Origin: Dyadobacter sp. CECT 9275
Lineage (GTDB): Bacteria > Bacteroidota > Bacteroidia > Cytophagales > Spirosomataceae
Assembly: GCF_907164905.1 (NCBI RefSeq)
Contig: NZ_CAJRAF010000001.1
Location: 1,523,001 to 1,587,000 of the forward strand
Length of the DNA stretch: 64,000 bases
Direction of reading: 5' to 3'
Every line of letters begins with the position of its first letter. The stretch's first letter is position 1. Under the pieces are notes generated by a model that saw only the letters and a list, made by a program, of their open reading frames with translations, was not told the DNA's origin and ran no database searches. Below are positions 63,093 through 64,000 of this stretch, piece after piece. The position numbers and the translations under genes are program-made.

Positions 63093-64000
63093 TTAAATTT
63101 CTTCTACCACAACGGCCTCCTGTACCTGTGCGGGCCGGGTACGGAATGAGCGCCATTTCTCTCCCAATTTATCTACCAGGTAGTATACCATGGGCACAAG
63201 GTAGATCGTCAGCACCATAGAGCTGGACAGTCCGCCAATAAGGACCCATGCAAGGGAGTTTTTCCATTCTGCTCCCGCACCAGTAGCTGTTGCAATAGGG
63301 ATCATACCTATCACCATCGCAATGGTTGTCATCAGGATAGGGCGGAGCCGTTCTTCACCGGCATATAGAATAGCCTTGCGATAGTGCATGCCCAGCGCTT
63401 TCTGCTGATTGGCAAAGTCAACAATAAGAATGGCATTTTTTACAACCAGCCCGATCAGCATGAGCATTCCCAGCATGGAGAAAATACCAATATCCGATGA
63501 CGACAAAGCCAGTGCCAGCAAAGCGCCGATGACAGCAACTGGTATTGAGAATAATACCACAAACGGATACACAAAGCTGTCGTAAAGCAACACCATGATG
63601 AAGTAAACTAATATCAGGGCTGCGAGCATGGCGATACCCAGCGATCCAAAGCCATCCGACTGGTTTTTTGCGTCTCCGCCCCATGAGATTTCTATTCCAT
63701 CGGGCAGCGGATTTTTAACAAGATCTGCCTGTATCTGAGCGGTTAAAGTGCCAGATCCGATTCCAAGTGTGTTGGCTGTAACAGTTACCGAAGAGCGGCG
63801 GTCCTTGCGTTCCAGCATGGATGGACCGGTGCTCAGGCTTACATCGGCAAACTCCGAAAGACGCACGGAACGGTTGGCAGCAGGACTGAAAAAGTTGATA
63901 CTTTTCACATCTTCAGGATCTTTCCGGTCAAAAGCATCCAACATGATGCGGATATCATAATCCTCGCTGCCGTCACGAAATTTGGAGTCGTCGTTTCCTG
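63093..64000 (-). CDS. RND-family efflux transporter permease, C-terminal part (N-terminus outside window)
   Basis: The frame is open from the stop at 63093 to the window edge (302 codons), so only the C-terminal third is present. It reads as the second porter region and last membrane block of an AcrB/HAE1-type pump: SINFFSPAANRSVRLSEFADV, ISWGGDAKNQSDGFGSLGIAM, the span FIMVLLYDSFVYPFVVLFSI, SMLGMLMLIGLVVKNAILIV and GEERLRPILMTTIAMVIGMIP. Such proteins export lipophilic compounds with a periplasmic adaptor and outer-membrane channel. A hairpin at 63005-63040 separates it from the ATP-grasp operon. Confidence 0.92.
   Translation of the reverse strand, partial: GNDDSKFRDGSEDYDIRIMLDAFDRKDPEDVKSINFFSPAANRSVRLSEFADVSLSTGPSMLERKDRRSSVTVTANTLGIGSGTLTAQIQADLVKNPLPDGIEISWGGDAKNQSDGFGSLGIAMLAALILVYFIMVLLYDSFVYPFVVLFSIPVAVIGALLALALSSSDIGIFSMLGMLMLIGLVVKNAILIVDFANQQKALGMHYRKAILYAGEERLRPILMTTIAMVIGMIPIATATGAGAEWKNSLAWVLIGGLSSSMVLTIYLVPMVYYLVDKLGEKWRSFRTRPAQVQEAVVVEEI

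Overview
The window looks like chromosomal DNA of a Bacteroidota bacterium, most likely Cytophagales (Dyadobacter/Spirosoma-like; the genus is an inference from gene content and style). The evidence is a SusC/SusD pair, DUF5686 and carboxypeptidase-regulatory-domain outer-membrane proteins, LytS/LytTR signalling pairs, TAnnTTTG-type -7 boxes, weak Shine-Dalgarno sequences and a bacterial sphingolipid operon. I see no tRNA, rRNA, CRISPR array, insertion sequence or phage gene.

Left part, minus strand (1-10433): a lipid locus. A TetR-type regulator precedes three translationally coupled genes with the composition of the bacterial ceramide pathway: serine palmitoyltransferase, a GNAT-type ceramide synthase and an SDR-type ceramide reductase. 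A DUF5686 outer-membrane protein follows. Then comes what looks like a head-group module: nucleotidyltransferase, ATP-grasp ligase, CDP-alcohol phosphotransferase and a YbhN-like membrane protein (cut by the window edge). Together they suggest synthesis and export of a phospho-head-group sphingolipid, possibly carrying an amino-acid-like substituent.

A close paralogue of this ATP-grasp enzyme sits at the other end (62047-62958). It heads a second minus-strand operon with a CmoA-like methyltransferase, an ICMT-like membrane methyltransferase, a lipoprotein metallophosphoesterase and a small outer-membrane protein. This may be a second branch of related chemistry.

Middle-left (10852-23098): an SDR plus dihydrodipicolinate-synthase-family operon behind a 26-bp palindrome; a two-kinase/one-regulator LytS/LytTR system with a palindrome touching its start codon; a TauE/SafE transporter; a sterol-methyltransferase-like enzyme; and a three-gene unit of HPt protein, FAD oxidoreductase and hybrid histidine kinase.

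Centre (23590-40742): a large sulfate-ester scavenging locus. A short leader ORF ending in three Cys codons precedes a periplasmic binding-protein-like gene, susC, susD and seven consecutive sulfatases of varied type, with no glycoside hydrolase among them. A 15-bp palindrome at the leader promoter recurs at the TauE/SafE promoter, so both may answer to sulfur status.

Right part: a sugar locus (41216-48331: sialidase-like protein, AGE epimerase, FHS sugar transporter, Tat-exported FAD oxidoreductase, ROK regulator); a minus-strand group (48364-58877) of GAF protein, HD-Pycsar-effector-like fusion, polyphosphate kinase 1, SdiA-regulated-type lipoprotein and a metallophosphoesterase fused to a beta-barrel; the second ATP-grasp operon; and the C-terminal part of an RND efflux pump at the edge.
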